From Daphnia carinata (taxonomy: Eukaryota > Arthropoda > Branchiopoda > Diplostraca > Daphniidae): a DNA stretch of 64,000 bases. The stretch lies in NCBI RefSeq assembly GCF_022539665.2, contig NC_081336.1:1178001-1242000 (forward strand), written 5' to 3'. The position numbers were made by a program, and so were the translations under genes. Below the pieces are notes generated by a model. That model saw nothing but the letters and a program-made list of their open reading frames with translations. It was not told where the DNA came from and did not search any database. Each line of letters begins with the position of its first letter. Position 1 is the stretch's first letter. Of the stretch, positions 1 to 14,100 are shown one piece after another.

Positions 1-3000
1 TCGGGCCAGGGTAATGTTTTCCAAAAATCCACATGATGCCAGTTTGACACGGATAATAATTTGACGATCGGGTACCATCTGTAAAAATCAGCTGTTAATA
101 CGAGATGAATAACTAATTTTTAAATTTAGTATACCATGGAGACGAAACGGAATTGATTCTTAAGATTCTCTGGTAGTTGTTGACGGCCAGCGTATCCAGG
201 ATTCATCGTCAAAAAGATGCCGAATTCAGGGTTCATCTCGATAGTGTCGCCATCCGTGAAGATGAGTTGTCTCTTTTTCTCTCTTTTGCAGGCGAGAACG
301 ACGGCAATCTGCTGGGCAGCTACTGATAAAACGGCCAACTCGATACGATTAAACTCGTCGAAGCAACCCCAGGCACCCGACTGGGCCAGTCCTTTGTAAA
401 TTCGACCGAGACCACGGAAATCCATCTGATCGGAACAGTTGAACACGACGACGTATTTGCCAAGCGTCTTGCCCATATCTTTAGTCGTTTCCGTCTTGCC
501 TGTACCGGCCGGCCCGCTCGGACAGCCACCCATGCACATATGTAGAGCTTGAGCCAGAGTGATGTAACAACGATCCGTTAACGGCGTAATAACAAGCCGT
601 TCAGTGCAGCCAAGAAATTCGTTTTGGTAGGTGAAAGAGACGTCGGTGATGCTAATGGCCATTTGATCGTGTTCGGATTTAAAGTAGAAGCGAAATCTGG
701 CCAGCAAAAAAAAAATAAAAGATGAAATTAATCAATATGAATAGGTGTTGAGGTAGGAAATGAAACTCAACTGTTTGATCCATTCAAAGTCGGTGATTGA
801 ACGGATACCGCTACGACACAGCTGGTCGAAAATGTCTCGTTGGTGAACATGGATGGTGATCAACGTTTCGAATTTGATACGTTCCAGCCGGTCAAGATTT
901 TTAGTTGTTTGCTCAATGAGCGTATTAAGCACTTCCAAGAATTTGGCATTCGTGTCTTGCATCACTTTGCGGTCGTATCGACTTACGGCCAGGGCCGATT
1001 CAGCATCGCGAGTCCACAGCATCTGAAGACCGAGAATGCCTACTTGAGACGGGAAAGCGGCCAAGAATTCCAATAAATTGAATTCCGTGTTTTGGATGGC
1101 CTGGCTGGCCAAGCGGATGATGGAGTGAAGGGAACGGTGCGCTTCTTGTAGCAATCGCATTAGCCATATTTCCACACTACCTTCCGCACGGACCGGCTGT
1201 TCCAGCGCGATCGATTCTCCCTGTAGATTTATTGGAAAACATTTATAAAGTCAGTTAGAAATGTGATTGTCTCTAAGAGCTTATTACCTCAGTGGAGACG
1301 ATGGCCAAAATCTTGTCGTACTCTTGTTCGTGAAATCTTACGCAAGCAGTGTTATCAAAAATGGACAAAAGATGCCCTTGAATGGTGTGCGAATCGGAAG
1401 CCTGTCCGAGAATTTCAAGCAAAGCCGGATCGGAGACGAAGAAGAACCGGGGAAAGCTGAGCCGTTTTTTCTCCAGATAACCCGACAAAGATTTCTGACA
1501 CAATTCCAGTTCGTCTTGCAAGTGCGGAAGAAGTTGGCTGAGCGTTTCGTCACCGACGCAACAGATGACAACGTTGGAAGTTTCGTGAGCGCGGGCCATC
1601 ATCCTCTGCCATGACTTGTCGATTTTGTGGAACCGCTTAGCTTCTTTGGGTAGCTGTTTGGCGATGTCACCGCCAACGAAGACGGCCTCGAGGTACACCC
1701 ACAAATTTTGAACCATCAACCAACGTTCCAGGATTTCGTTCGTGTTGGACAAGTCCGTCACCCACTTTTGAATCTGTTTGCGGAACGGAACGTTGTAACG
1801 ATTGGACAACAACGAACTGAGGACCATCAAAGAATCTTCCAGCATCGAAATGAGTTCAGCAGCGCTGTCTCCTCTCAGGAGGAGCTCGCCGCGGTTTTTG
1901 AATGTTGTGAAAGTCAGCTGATTCGTGGTCCAGTCGTTGGTCACTTGACGCAGTTTAGCTTCAATATCTTTTTCTTTGAGGGCGGAAATACAAACATCTT
2001 CGACGTCTTCTTTGTGCGCTAAAAGAGGAGCTTCGACGACTTGTCGCAAACAGAAACCTTCGAGCTCGACGTGGAACACGTGGCCAGTAATTTCCGTCAT
2101 GCGGACCCAATGGCGAGGCTTCATGGCCTTGTTGGTCATCAATTCCAGCAACGGGCACAAGTCGGAGAACTCGTCGATGGTGCGTTTGAGGGCACCGAAA
2201 GCCGGCCACTCTTTCAAGCCTTTAGGAAGTTTACGGCATCGATTCTGGAATTCGATAAGTTCGTTGTTTATGTCTTCAATGTTGACGCTGTTCCAGCTGA
2301 TATCGTGGTAGGCAGCCACACGGTCGATGACGTCGTTGTAGAGACGGTAGAGTTTCTGGAGTAGATTCAATTCTTTGCGGATTCGGTTCAATTCCGGGAC
2401 GTCGGGCATCATCAATCCGAAGAGTTCCGCACCGCCTTCGTAAGATGTCAATCTTCTCCATAAAGCATCGAAACGGTTCTGGAACAGCAGCAGTCGATCA
2501 GAAGCTTCTCGCGGAGTCAAGCCCTGGATCATGGGTCCATCGACGTCGTAATCGGCGCAGAACTGCGTACAATCGACACGGAATTGCGTCAGATTATCGA
2601 GCAATTCTTGACGGAAACTGGGCTGAATGGCCACAAGGTTGCAATGGTGGTCTAGGGAACGTTGCTGCAAACGATGCCAAGTAATCCGCACAGCGTCAAC
2701 GCGCTCAACATCTTCTTCCGTCAATGGAACTTGATATTTCATCATGATACCAATCGCTTCCTAATAAGTAGTGAAATATAATATTTGTTCAGACACTTAG
2801 GGTAGTTATGGAAGTAATTGCACCTCGACCAGTTCGATGGCCATTTCAAATTCAACTTCTTGGATTCGGATATCTCGAAGGCAGTCCATTGATATGCGAG
2901 TGTCTTCTAGGTCACGAATTTTACGATCTAGCTTCCTGTCCAGCAACCCGAATACGACCATTAACCGTTCCATATCCCGCAATGTCCTTCGATACAAGAC

Positions 3001-6000
3001 GGTAGTGTAGGCCTCCATCCATTCTTGAATTTCCTGCAGCAACGTTGACTGCATTTTCGCTGTAATTAAATGCATCATATAATTAGGTAATTTGGATTAT
3101 GTGCAGAACTAGTTTCCTACTGGTAGAAACGTGAATTGGGCCGAATTCCAGGAGACTCTTTTGAGATTCAACGACGTCTTCTAGTTGTCGGAATTGACGC
3201 AATTGCTGGTCCCTGCAATATAAATTTTTTTGAAAATGTAATAAACTAAATTTCGGTAAAAATATTCATTATTGTTACCAGTCCCACACCGTTGGATTCT
3301 TATTGACGAAGTTCTTCACGACAATTCGCCTATTTGAACAGCAAATTTCCTTGCAGAGATTCTCCCACTGTCGCAACTGTTCTCCGCAGGTCTAAAAGAT
3401 CAAATATAAACGTATTTCCGGCCGATACAATTAGAAAAATTACGGAAAATAATAAAAACACCATACACTTTTGACGTGAATTAAGCAGGTCGATAATAGA
3501 TTCAATCCTTTCACAACTTCCTTGTTCTCGGAAACTGAAACAAAGATATTATGTCTCACAGCAGACATCAAATTTGATCTCGATTCAATCGCGGATCGGT
3601 ATTGCCAACGTTTAATTCCTGTTTCATCATATAAAATATTAATTGTTTTACGTCACAAATTTCTGCTTAACGAATTACCTTTGGCCACGCATAGCATAAT
3701 TTTTCCAGCAGTATGTATTACGTCTTGGATGTCGTCTAAACTTGGAGTGATTTCGATTGCAGTGTTGTTCAGCTGCGAGTGAAGCAAGAAAAGAGCCGAG
3801 TGGTTCTGTTGAACGACCGTGGTTTTATGATTGGGTGGCGGTACAACGGAGTAACGCATCTGATCAATTTGAGAGCGAAGCCACGTCACGATAACTTGAA
3901 GGATTCTTTTCGAGTAAAGCTTTTTCCACTCAATGATGGCCTTCTCCAGTTGGACGACTAGGAACCCGTAATCGGCGACGAGAACCACGTTGGGCTCCTC
4001 CCGACCTTCGTTTGAGATGACGGAATTCTTTCGTGAAGAGTAATCCTGGCCTGTGGAAGTTAAGCTTGAATTTGATCGTGCCGATAAAGGAGGCAGGCTT
4101 GTCGGCTGAGATTTTTGCTCTTTGGTTTGACTTGTTTTCTTGCTAGTCAATTTTGGTAGTTTTGTTCTTGTCTGAGTTGGTTTGGTAGGCGCCGGTGGCG
4201 GTTTACTAACAGAGCCTAAGGGATTCAAAGGCGGTAAGCCCCGGCTAGTTTCGCCATTACTTGGCCTTCGTTTTGCTGATGACCTTTCCTTATTTTGCCG
4301 AAAAGCTGGAGGACTTTTAGTAGAAAATCGACTCGAATCCGGATTTTCTTCTGCCTTTTTACGTTCACTACCAATCGATTTCGGTCGTGGTGTTTTGGCG
4401 GAAGAAGGATATGATGTGCGTCCTTTCAATTCCACTTGAGCTGCAATGGCTTCCGTAGGAATTTCGAAAAACTTCATTACATCCTTCACTCTAATGAGGT
4501 CGATAAGTTCAAAAACTCCATTCTCTAGGAGCCAATTTCTCTGTTGGATTTCCTATTATCAACCAGAAAAATGTGTCAAGTGAACGATATCAAATGCAAC
4601 AAAATGAGAACATCAATTACTGATGTGGCTTTCCGGCAAGCATCTTTGACGGATTCAATGAACTCTTCAGGCATCCAAGTTTTGTCACTTGCACTTTCCG
4701 GACACAAAGTGAAGTAACGGAGGGAATCCAGGACACGTTCCAGTTGATTTATGCGAATATCTTCTAGTCGTTGACACAACAATTTGAACTTCACCATCGA
4801 CTTCCGGCATTGGTCGAAGAAACGTCCCCATTTCGATTGCTTAATGTTCCAGCTTAGAGCCACAGAAGCCGGGCGTAGTGTCAAATACAGCTGATGAACA
4901 TGGCAGCAAAGAAGAGGTTTCAGCTCCGTATCTATAGAATCCAATAACAACTTGTGGTTTTCTACCAGGTACTGGAACATAAAACTTTGTTTAGTAAACG
5001 TTTACCGAAAACGAAAGAATAATATCATACCTGTGCCTCATCTTTCATCTTTAAAAGCGAACCTTTGCGCGAGAAAATAAACACTGAAGAAGCTGGAACC
5101 CTAAGTCCAGCTTGAAAGGCGCCTATTATAAAAGAGTTAATAATCAGGATAGTTAAAATTCATAGGGTAGTTGACAGTATCTTACAATGAACTTCTTGGA
5201 AAAGCGAAGTTATTTTTGGGTTGAAATTGACAGAAAACAGCTGGGGATTTTCAACATTTGGTGTTAAAATATTCTGAGACAGACAATTCTCCACTTCAGT
5301 TGCCTAAAAAGATGAAGAGTAAAAACAATTACATTTTTTATCCTGAAGATAGCCTTTGTCAAGCATACACTGAGTAAGGTCCAAGAACGTAAATGATTGT
5401 TTCCCAACTGAACAATAGTGACCAGTAGGTTCTTGTACTTGCGAAATACTTGTCGGCCAATTTCGCTATGTAAAATTGGAGCGTGTTCTTCTAGCCTGAG
5501 CTCAAGGCAACGTTGCAACGAAGCGCACCACATCATTTTTCCTAAAATCAAACAACGTAATATAAAGACGACTATGGCACTTATGTCGACACATTTGGCA
5601 GCAACTTACCAGTGGTCGGTGAGAAGTTTTTCGGTATAGGCGGCTCTTCTCCAAATTTTACTAAAACTCTGCCCAGCCGATCCATGTCGGCCAGTAATTG
5701 ATTGAGAATTCGGTTGTGCTTGATCTCCATCGATACAACAGGAATAACACGGCCGATCCGCTGAAATTTTTGTAGGAAGCGCATAGCCTGAGACGTTTCC
5801 CATACAGGATCGTAGGCACGCTCCAAATAGCTGCCAACGTACAATTTAAGATCGTTGAGTCGAGCTTCAAACTCTGACATGTGCTGATCAAAGCCGCACA
5901 AGCGATGATTTAAGTAGTCGTACGGCCGGGATGTTATATCTTTGACTGCAGCATGATATCTCCTTAAAATTTCGTCCATCACTACACGAGAAAACAACAG

Positions 6001-8170
6001 CTATTTTAGTATACGAACGAGGGAAATCAATTAATAATCAATGAAAAAACCTTCTTCTTCTTGCAACAGGCCTTCCATGCGGCTTTTCAACAAATTTTCA
6101 TGCTTGTCAATGACGTCGTAGAGCCGAAGTATCTTTCGAAGCCGAGCACAGAAAGCGTCAAATTTGCCAAAGACCGAGTGTTCACTGCAAGTTAATGTAG
6201 ACTGCTCCTTCGCCTGTGGCTGATTTTGCTGTGATTGCTGAACACTCTTCTGGTAAGATTCCAAGTCTTGCTTCATGTTTGCATATGCGTTTCTATAATA
6301 AAAAATTATAATAATCATTTTTAGTCAAAGCCTTCGTCCAAGAAAATAATCCATATATCAGAAATACCTATAGGCGGTATGCAAATTCAGACAATCCTGA
6401 AGCAATGGTTTGACAACAGAAGCCGGTCGTGACCATACCGTTTCACGTCCGTGACTGGTGATATGTCTCCGACACGAACGAATCAGCTCATTGGTGATCT
6501 AAAATTAAAAACCAATATTCAGAAGGTACTTTTACGATCACCTAGAACTCGATACATGATACCATACTTCGGAACTATTTTTACCTTGACTAGAAGCGAG
6601 GTTATCCGCTCCGAGGTATTGTAGTAAAGACTTACACAGCAGATCAATCGGACTGTACTTAAAAGTTGATTGATGGTCGGCAAAAGACGAATCTATAGGA
6701 AGTTATGACAATTATTGGATTAAATCAAATCGAATTAAATATTGTATAAGCTTATACGGGATCCCAAACGTAAAGCGTCTTGCAGTGATGCTCAAAATCG
6801 TTCAAGTAAAGAGTGTTGTTATTAGCTTCGTGGCAGCAATGAGTCAGTTTCCTAAGAGCTTCAACCCAGCGTCGCATCAACTTGGAGCGATTCACGTTGA
6901 GGCACTGGACGACCTGAGCCACTTGTGTACTGTTGAACTGCTGTTGGATCAAGTTCAAGCGGGTGCTGCGCGTTTTCCAGTACTCGATTTCGTCTCGAGG
7001 ACTGTCGTCGTCGCAATCACGCCGCAGCATCTCGGATTCGCAATTTTCCTAAGAGCAGGACAATAAGGCTTACATTTTAAGGTTTATACGTGCTAGTAAA
7101 ACATGTCGTACCCTTTCAATCATAGACAGCCAATCAGTAGCTAATTTTTCGGCCTTGGCTACTGTATCTGGATGGCGCATAAAATCAGCCCTCTTCTTCG
7201 ATTCGTTGGGTAGATCAAGATCAACTTGTCGCTGGGCCAGCAGAGTGTTGTCATGTTTGAGAATATTCTCAGAAACTGTGCAAGATGGAAACAATATTTA
7301 GTTTTTGCACAAACTATTTGCACATCTACTTTACATTACCTTTCAGTGACGAAAACAGCGACTGGATAGCCATCAATACCTCTTCGTAGACGCGCGTCTT
7401 TTCCGGGCCTTCGTCGGCGAAGAAAAGCAAGCTCTCCAAAGCGGGACGATAGACATGGTTGAGAAGCTGGATAAAATTCGACAGTAATTCCTCCTCCATG
7501 GCGTCACACATTCCGACCATCAAATCCTATTCTCGATAAATTTCACATTAGGCTATCTAATAATTACATTTGAGGATAAATGTACTAACTCTGTGAACGT
7601 TGTCTTCCGTCAGCATCTTCTTGACATTGAGTTTGAAGTAATAGACTGCTATGCCGTCTAGAGGATATTTTCTCTCTTCACTCACGACAATCAACTGTGA
7701 ACGAGCGGAGGGGGGTTTGTGGTAACGGTGATTCATTTTTCCAAATTTAAAAGAATGCAAAAATGCTTTACGGTTTTATTCGGAGCAACGAGTCTGTTGG
7801 ATTTTTCGACTCGACTCTTCAAGTTTTGATCTTGAAATGCTTGGTAAAAAAGGAGCACCGTCCTTTTCGTATCCTTCAAGACGAAATCATGAATATTCCT
7901 AACCTACAGACGCCACAGGACATCGATAAAAAAAAGGAGAGTTTGTTAGTCTTGACAAGTTTGTAGTTGCTTAATTAAAATGTGAGATGTCACAGTGTCG
8001 CAAACAACACGGCAAGGACATGTGATATGGCTTACCCAGGTTTCTTGCAGAAGGCTGTCAATAACATCTTGCTTGGTGATGGAGCAAGATTCAGCTGCCC
8101 AGTGGAAGAGAAAGTCGTAGCGGTAGTCTGGAACAGACGGATCAAACGAGAGCGATTGTATAGACACCAT
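1..8170 (-). CDS. DNAH5: Axonemal dynein heavy chain, outer-arm DNAH5/DNAH8 type (5' part, partial)
   Basis: Force-generating ATPase of ciliary outer dynein arms. Twenty-three coding exons keep frame with GT-AG introns: 8170-8036, 7903-7772, 7694-7590, 7526-7340, 7275-7112, 7048-6758, 6692-6585, 6498-6368, 6292-6051, 5981-5610, 5541-5369, 5303-5186, 5122-5031, 4971-4621, 4552-3679, 3618-3467, 3391-3279, 3212-3121, 3059-2824, 2760-1288, 1220-772, 696-135, 78-1. They encode about 2,210 residues: DHC_N1 tail, DHC_N2 linker (exon 2760-1288, with [15 protein letters not shown] and GYLEKKRL) and the start of AAA1, with Walker [19 protein letters not shown] and [11 protein letters not shown]. The tail and linker wording is that of DNAH5/DNAH8; I cannot separate these two paralogues. 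The start is set by the first ATG before the conserved N-terminal block. AAA2-6, stalk and C-terminus lie beyond the left edge. Exon 4552-3679 carries a basic, disordered insert. Confidence 0.95.
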
Positions 8171-11100
8171 GTAAAAAAAAACTTATGTATGTAGTAAACG
8201 AGTAGTTAGTTCAGTGGCTGCTGGGATGATACAAACATACCTAACTCCCCGCGCCGTCCTTTTCTTTCGCTTCCCTAGCGGTTTTTTTACAATAAGAAGA
8301 AAAACATTAGATCGATTCAATCAACAAACCATACAGACAACTTACAAAGTTATCCGAGCTCTCCATAATTTGTTTATTTCACAAACATCGTTGAGACGAA
8401 CAGTGTTTATCGGCCAGTCTCAGTTTTCTCCAGACAATGAGACACTGTTGGGTCGATCCAAGACTTGACGTTGGTTTAAAGGGAGGGAACGTATATCGAT
8501 CAAACGCATGAGACGGCCCTCTTTTTCGGACATAACTTTACTCGGCTGGCCGCAACTATGTCTAATAAAACGGAAGTATACGCACGCTACTTAGTGATTT
8601 CTTTTAAAAACGTAGAGAATCGGTTTTTTCTCTTCAATTCTGGGTATTGATACGTGTGCAAAAATAGAAACATGGAAATGGAGTAGTTCTAATACTATGG
8701 GGCATGTTAGTATAAACAAACAAAGATGAAGCATTCCACAGTCCCCCTTTCTGCAAAAAGAAATTGGGCGGGTAACTTGACCCATTTTTGTCTGATAAAA
8801 GTTACGCCAAACCATTTAAATGGCAAGTTCTTTGATGTTTTCAACATTAAAGCTTCTGAAACGTTTACAGGGGTAGGGGAGGATCCTTGACATGTTACAA
8901 TTGAAAGTACTGAGACAAAGTATCAACTGTTATCTGCTTGCAAACAATTTTCATTACATCTTACTGATTGCCATAAATGGGTTGATAAATACCTGGATTA
9001 TAGGATGGTTGTAGTTGATGGAAGTAAAACAAAATGGGCGACAAGTTGTTGTTGTATCTAACATGAAACTGTTACCAACAGAAAGCGACATTACTGTGAG
9101 AAATCTAACAACTTGTCGCTTTAATGGAGACACGTGGGTACTGTTACCTTTTGTTTTCGAGAACGCTTCGTGTAAAACTGCGTTGACAATATCAAGATTT
9201 GGGCCGAGTTCTAGATGTCTTTCCCTTGATGAATGAATAATTGTTTGGTCTCTGATTTTCCAAAATTATTACAAAGGAAAAAAATGAATTAGGCGATAAT
9301 CACTGAGAGCCAGTTAATTCTGCGTAAGACTTAAATACGAAACATTATTAGGAAAAGTGCAAAATTTTCACTACAATTTGAGAGAAAAAAAAATTGTAAA
9401 TCAAGTTGGTTATTCCATATCATAAAACTTGCCAAGGTTTTTGAAGGTGGAAGTGATTGAACTATTTGTCTTTTCTCGATGTGGGTAGGGAGACTTTCTA
9501 AGGCGTGCAATTTTCGCGCCATTTCTAACGTAACAATCGATGCACGTGCACTCCATTTTTTTTCTTTAGTGGAATGCTAAGAAAATCGGTTGTTTTCTTA
9601 GTCCCCTAGAAACTAAATTGTTTAAAATGTCTGCCCACACCGTGTAATTCTATGTATACCCTTACCTCAACTAATATTTTCGAAATTTCTTGTCTTGCTC
9701 TTTCTTGAAAACTTGCCTGCATCTTGATGCATTTTCCCAGTGACCTTGTCCAACTTTTGAGCAAGATCTTCCCTATTCCCAGAACATAATGGACTAATTT
9801 TCATTGCTAATAAATGTATGTATGCCTTATCAAAATTTTTTGTTCACAAAACTGCTGTGAAATGTTTGAAAATATTTAAGTAAATTATTACCTTCTGCCT
9901 TGTAGTAAATTCTATCTCACTCAGCCTGCAAACTGCGCCACACCTTTCTGCATTTCACAATGCTCACCTGAATTTGTTTTCTTATAACTGTTACACTTCT
10001 GATATTGTTCCTTCATTCAATGGTCATTTGGTTCATAACATTTGGGGCAATTTTTCCGGTTGCACGCTCGACGTGCCTCCATTCTACGATACGGAAAAGA
10101 TTCACGTGTTCACGGGGAAGGAGATGAAATATCGAATCAACAAACACATGTTCCGAAAATAACTTGACGAATTGGACTGCCTAGACCACGTTAATAGTAT
10201 ATAAATCCATGGACGAAGCACGATACAAACACGTGCATCATCGTATCAAAAAATGTTTCAAAAAGCTGAGACCACAAACTAAGACACATCTACGCGCCAC
10301 CGAATACAGTGGCAACTGCAGCAGCGCTTGGTTCCCAGTTGGCAGAGGCGTGAACGAAAAATGTAATAGCCTAAGGCCAAGTTTCAACTTAGGAAGTTTG
10401 ACTACAAAATACAGATCCAATCTGACTCTGCATTTGTTCATCTTGTTCTTAAATCACCGAGTAGTAAAAGTAAAATGGCTATGGCGAAAAGTGGAGTTGT
10501 TAAACTATTAACAAAACACTTTTGGCTGTTGAGCAGCAGTTTTGCAGAATTGCAATGGTGTGAACTTATCAGCTAGCAGACGAAGGTAACAATTCACATG
10601 CTTCCATAGGATTGATGTAGCTAAACATGGCGATTCGCAATGACCCTCGCCAAGAATGAATTTAACTTGTACTTTTTCGTCTACGCAATCCCCAGCAAAC
10701 AATGAACCAACGATTCAATCCCATTACATTTGTATTGTCCAGCAAAGCAAAATGCAATCCGGATAGGCCACGTCAGAAATACGAAACGAGAGAGGGAAAC
10801 AAGAACAAACAAACGGTTATCCGGATTTTATAAGAAAAAAGAAAACAAAAAACAATCATGAATAAATATACAGTCGTCTTACTGAATAAAGATGGAATAA
10901 CTTGAAACAGGAAACGTTGTCTTTCCCCAATGGACATCATAGTTAAACAAAAAAAAAAGTCGGACACATCAGGGAACGTGGGGCTTGGCTTTCGAATTTT
11001 GATGAATTTGTCATTTACGTTTTGTGTTGTAATATTTCTTTACTTGCCGTGGTTCAAGATCAATTCCATACCAGGAAGTCCAAGACGACGAGTGCCAGAT

Positions 11101-11179
11101 AAAAAGGGTAAAGCATTTGCTTTTGGCATAATTACCTAAATGAATTTTAAAATAGACAAATCAAACCCTGATAGGTGAC
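8171..11179. other. Intergenic region between the dynein gene and the fasciclin gene
   Basis: About 3 kb with no supportable gene. Open frames here are short (under about 100 codons), lack recognisable motifs and do not join across plausible splice sites. The left end should hold the dynein promoter and 5' UTR; the right end should hold the 3' UTR of the fasciclin gene. A 13-bp inverted repeat sits at 9038-9119. I saw no clear ciliary X-box next to the dynein start. Confidence 0.6.
9038..9119. repeat. Short inverted repeat (13-bp arms)
   Basis: GCGACAAGTTGTT at 9038-9050 is matched by its exact reverse complement at 9107-9119, with a 56-base loop. It could be a small hairpin or a remnant of a miniature inverted-repeat element. 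No target-site duplication is evident, so its nature is open. Confidence 0.4.
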
Positions 11180-14100
11180 TTATTTTTTAACATCAAGATG
11201 TTGTACCTGATCGACGACATGGATGACCCCGTTTAGGGCTAGCTGATCGCAGGCAAGGACATGAGAATCTCCAGCGGTCAGACTTCCGTCAAGGTGGCGC
11301 TGTAGAGAGATCCAGCTACCATCTATAGTACGGCGACGGTTGCTACTGAACCAGTCACCACGGAATCCGGAGCAGCACATGTGTTCTACAAATTGAAAAT
11401 GAAAATGTTTTTAATAAATAAGACGAGATAACATACAGGCTAATAACTGTACATACCAGGTAGGATGTGCTGTTTCAAAATGTTGGCAGCTTTACGAGCA
11501 TCTTTGGTAATCTCAGACAAAACCTCCTCGGGCATCTGATAAAACGCGACATCAGGAGGAGCCAAAACGGTGTAGGTGCCTTCAGCATTGAGAATCTCAT
11601 TGAGTCTGGTATCCTGTCAACCAAAAGATACCTCCATTATCAAATGAACATTGAATACAATCTTTTTCTCCATTGAATCCTTACCTTTAGAAGCGTCGTC
11701 ATAATAGAGAAACTGCGATTATTAGCTAGCCATTGAGTAATGGTGTTCTCTGGAGGAATCATAACACGATCAATGATGTGAACATTGCCATTGCAAGCGT
11801 CCTGCTCCCAACGTAACACAGCGCCACACTGCACACTCGCTCGAAGGGGTGAAGCGTTGAAAAATGGTATCTAAGAGAATATATTCCTCGACCATTAGTG
11901 TACAGTCTTTTAATGAAACAAAGTGAAATAAACTTACCGACTGGTAAAAGTTCATGCGAACACTCTGACCCTTAAGCCCAGTCTCGACAAGTTGATTGTT
12001 GGCGAGATTGGCCTGGCGAACTCCGGGCTGGATCAAATGGTACGTAAGAACTTGTTTCAGCTTTTCGGGGTTATTCATCCATGACTGTTTGATCTCGTCG
12101 GGGATGGCGCGGATGGCGTAATTATTGGGTGCGAACAATGTGGCGTTGGTGAGTGAATCCAGCATTGGGGCCATTCCTTTTAAAGTGTGAATACATCGAC
12201 CGTTACGTAATGATTGTTGCTACCAAATATGTTTGTACAAATTACCTGCGGCTTCGACTAAACGGGCCAGCTCGGTGAGATTGTGCGTAGAGAGCAACTG
12301 ACTAAAGCTGCGAGCATTTTCAGGAATGAGGACGCCGTCGATGACATGCAGAACGCCGTTAGAGGCCACGACATCGCGGGTAATAACCTGTTTGCCGTTG
12401 ACGTAGAGTTTGCCCTCCAAGTCGCGCTCCAGTAGAAGAGAAGAGCCAAGCAATGAGGTAGATCGGGCACGGCCCTGGATGACAGTCGAACAAATAACGT
12501 TGGGAAGAACGTGATGTTCCACAACGCTGTGAACGCAACCTTGGCCTTTCATCAAACGGTCCCTCAATTCCGGATTCAATTTGGCGAAGGCATCGTCGGT
12601 CGGGGCAAACGGTTAACTGACCCGGTTGACTAAATAAGGTAGAATCTTGTTCTCTCAGCACTAGAAAAAATGGTTGTGAAATAATGTCTAATTCTTGTCC
12701 TCCATAAAAAAAAAAAAAAAATCTAAAAATGGAAATTACGTTTTCTGAAGGAGGAGAAATGCGGCTCGGATTCCAGGAGCTGGGCAATCGTTTTTGTGGC
12801 GGGTTTCATGACTCCATCGAGCATGTGAATAACACCCTGTTGCGCGTAGTTGTTTGTGGAGACTAAACGGACGCAGTTGGCCGTGTAGATGCGACTTGGA
12901 GCATTGTACAAATTGATCCGGATCTTGGCTTGGCTGTCTTCCGTGTCCAACAGCTGTGGGGACAAAAAAAAACAAAAGACAATCGATGTAGGACCTGATA
13001 AACGGAAATCAATCAATTGTGATTACCTGTTCATCACGGAAGTTGGGCGTGAGGTAAATTCCTCGGACCATGTGACCGCGAACGACTGTGCGTACTTCGG
13101 TCATGTCACTGGGCTCCACATCCATCCGCATAATGGTAGCCGCCTGGCGGCGTAAACGAACGCCATCGTCCTGTTTGACATCCGTTTCTTTCATGTCATT
13201 CTGCGTATTCTACCATTAAAAATATGTTTCTTTTCAATCGATTTCAAAATGAAATTGTACACGAAGTGAAGAATTACCACATCATTCGCCACATCGCTGG
13301 AAGCTGGCGAAGAACGATCGACTGGAACAAAGTAGGTGTGATTTTGGTTCAGGATTTTGGGGTCAACTTCGGCCTCTGCCATAAGCGAGAGGAAACTACG
13401 ACCGCCGAGGGCGAAAACGGTTTCCTATTGTTGCGGAATTGATAGAAATAGGTTGACTGACCTGTTGGTTACCGGCCAAAAAAAAAAACAAATACTTGAA
13501 AAGACACACTTACCTGGAGGCTACGCAACTCGACAGCGTGACAACCGAATTCACCTGCTTCACGGATGGTACCGTAACAGCAATTGTATCTCGTCTTGTA
13601 AATTTTGCGTATGCCGTTGGATCGAACTCTGCAACAAAATGTACCAAAGCATTTACGGACATTTCGCCAGTGGGAATATGTCAAAAAGCTTGAAACATAC
13701 TTTGTTTCGCAGACATAAGAAATGCCTTCGTCATTGCACGATGACATGCGGACGTGAGCGCTAAACTGCCGCCTCCTTCTTGTTTTCAATTCGTCATCTT
13801 TGGGGCTGTTTTCGGGTACAAGTTCGTCATCCACTACAACGCCATCTGCCTCGGTCGTAGTCGGTCGTTGAGTCGACGTCAATATCGTGGAATTGCTTCG
13901 TTTGCTTTCGTCAATCTCCTCCCGTTCGATGCAAATGTTTGGTCTATGAAACGAAGACGTTAACGAATTTTGAAACACAAAAAAAAAGGGGCAAATAAAA
14001 TTACCCTTTCCACCATTCTCGTTGTGGAGTGCTGTCGAAGAAACTCTGAAACAGAGGAGATAATCCTAAATCGAAAGGATTCGAACCTGGAATTTCAGAA

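Noticed and set aside
13469-13978. Reading exons 4 and 5 of the fasciclin gene as one uninterrupted 169-codon frame
   Set aside because: A GTATGTTTC donor and a TTGCAG acceptor remove the middle; the spliced form restores phase with neighbouring exons and the cysteine pattern.
14075-14092. tRNA B-box-like GGTTCGAATCC on the minus strand
   Set aside because: It is the start of fasciclin exon 3; the flanking bases do not form a T-arm stem and no cloverleaf can be drawn.
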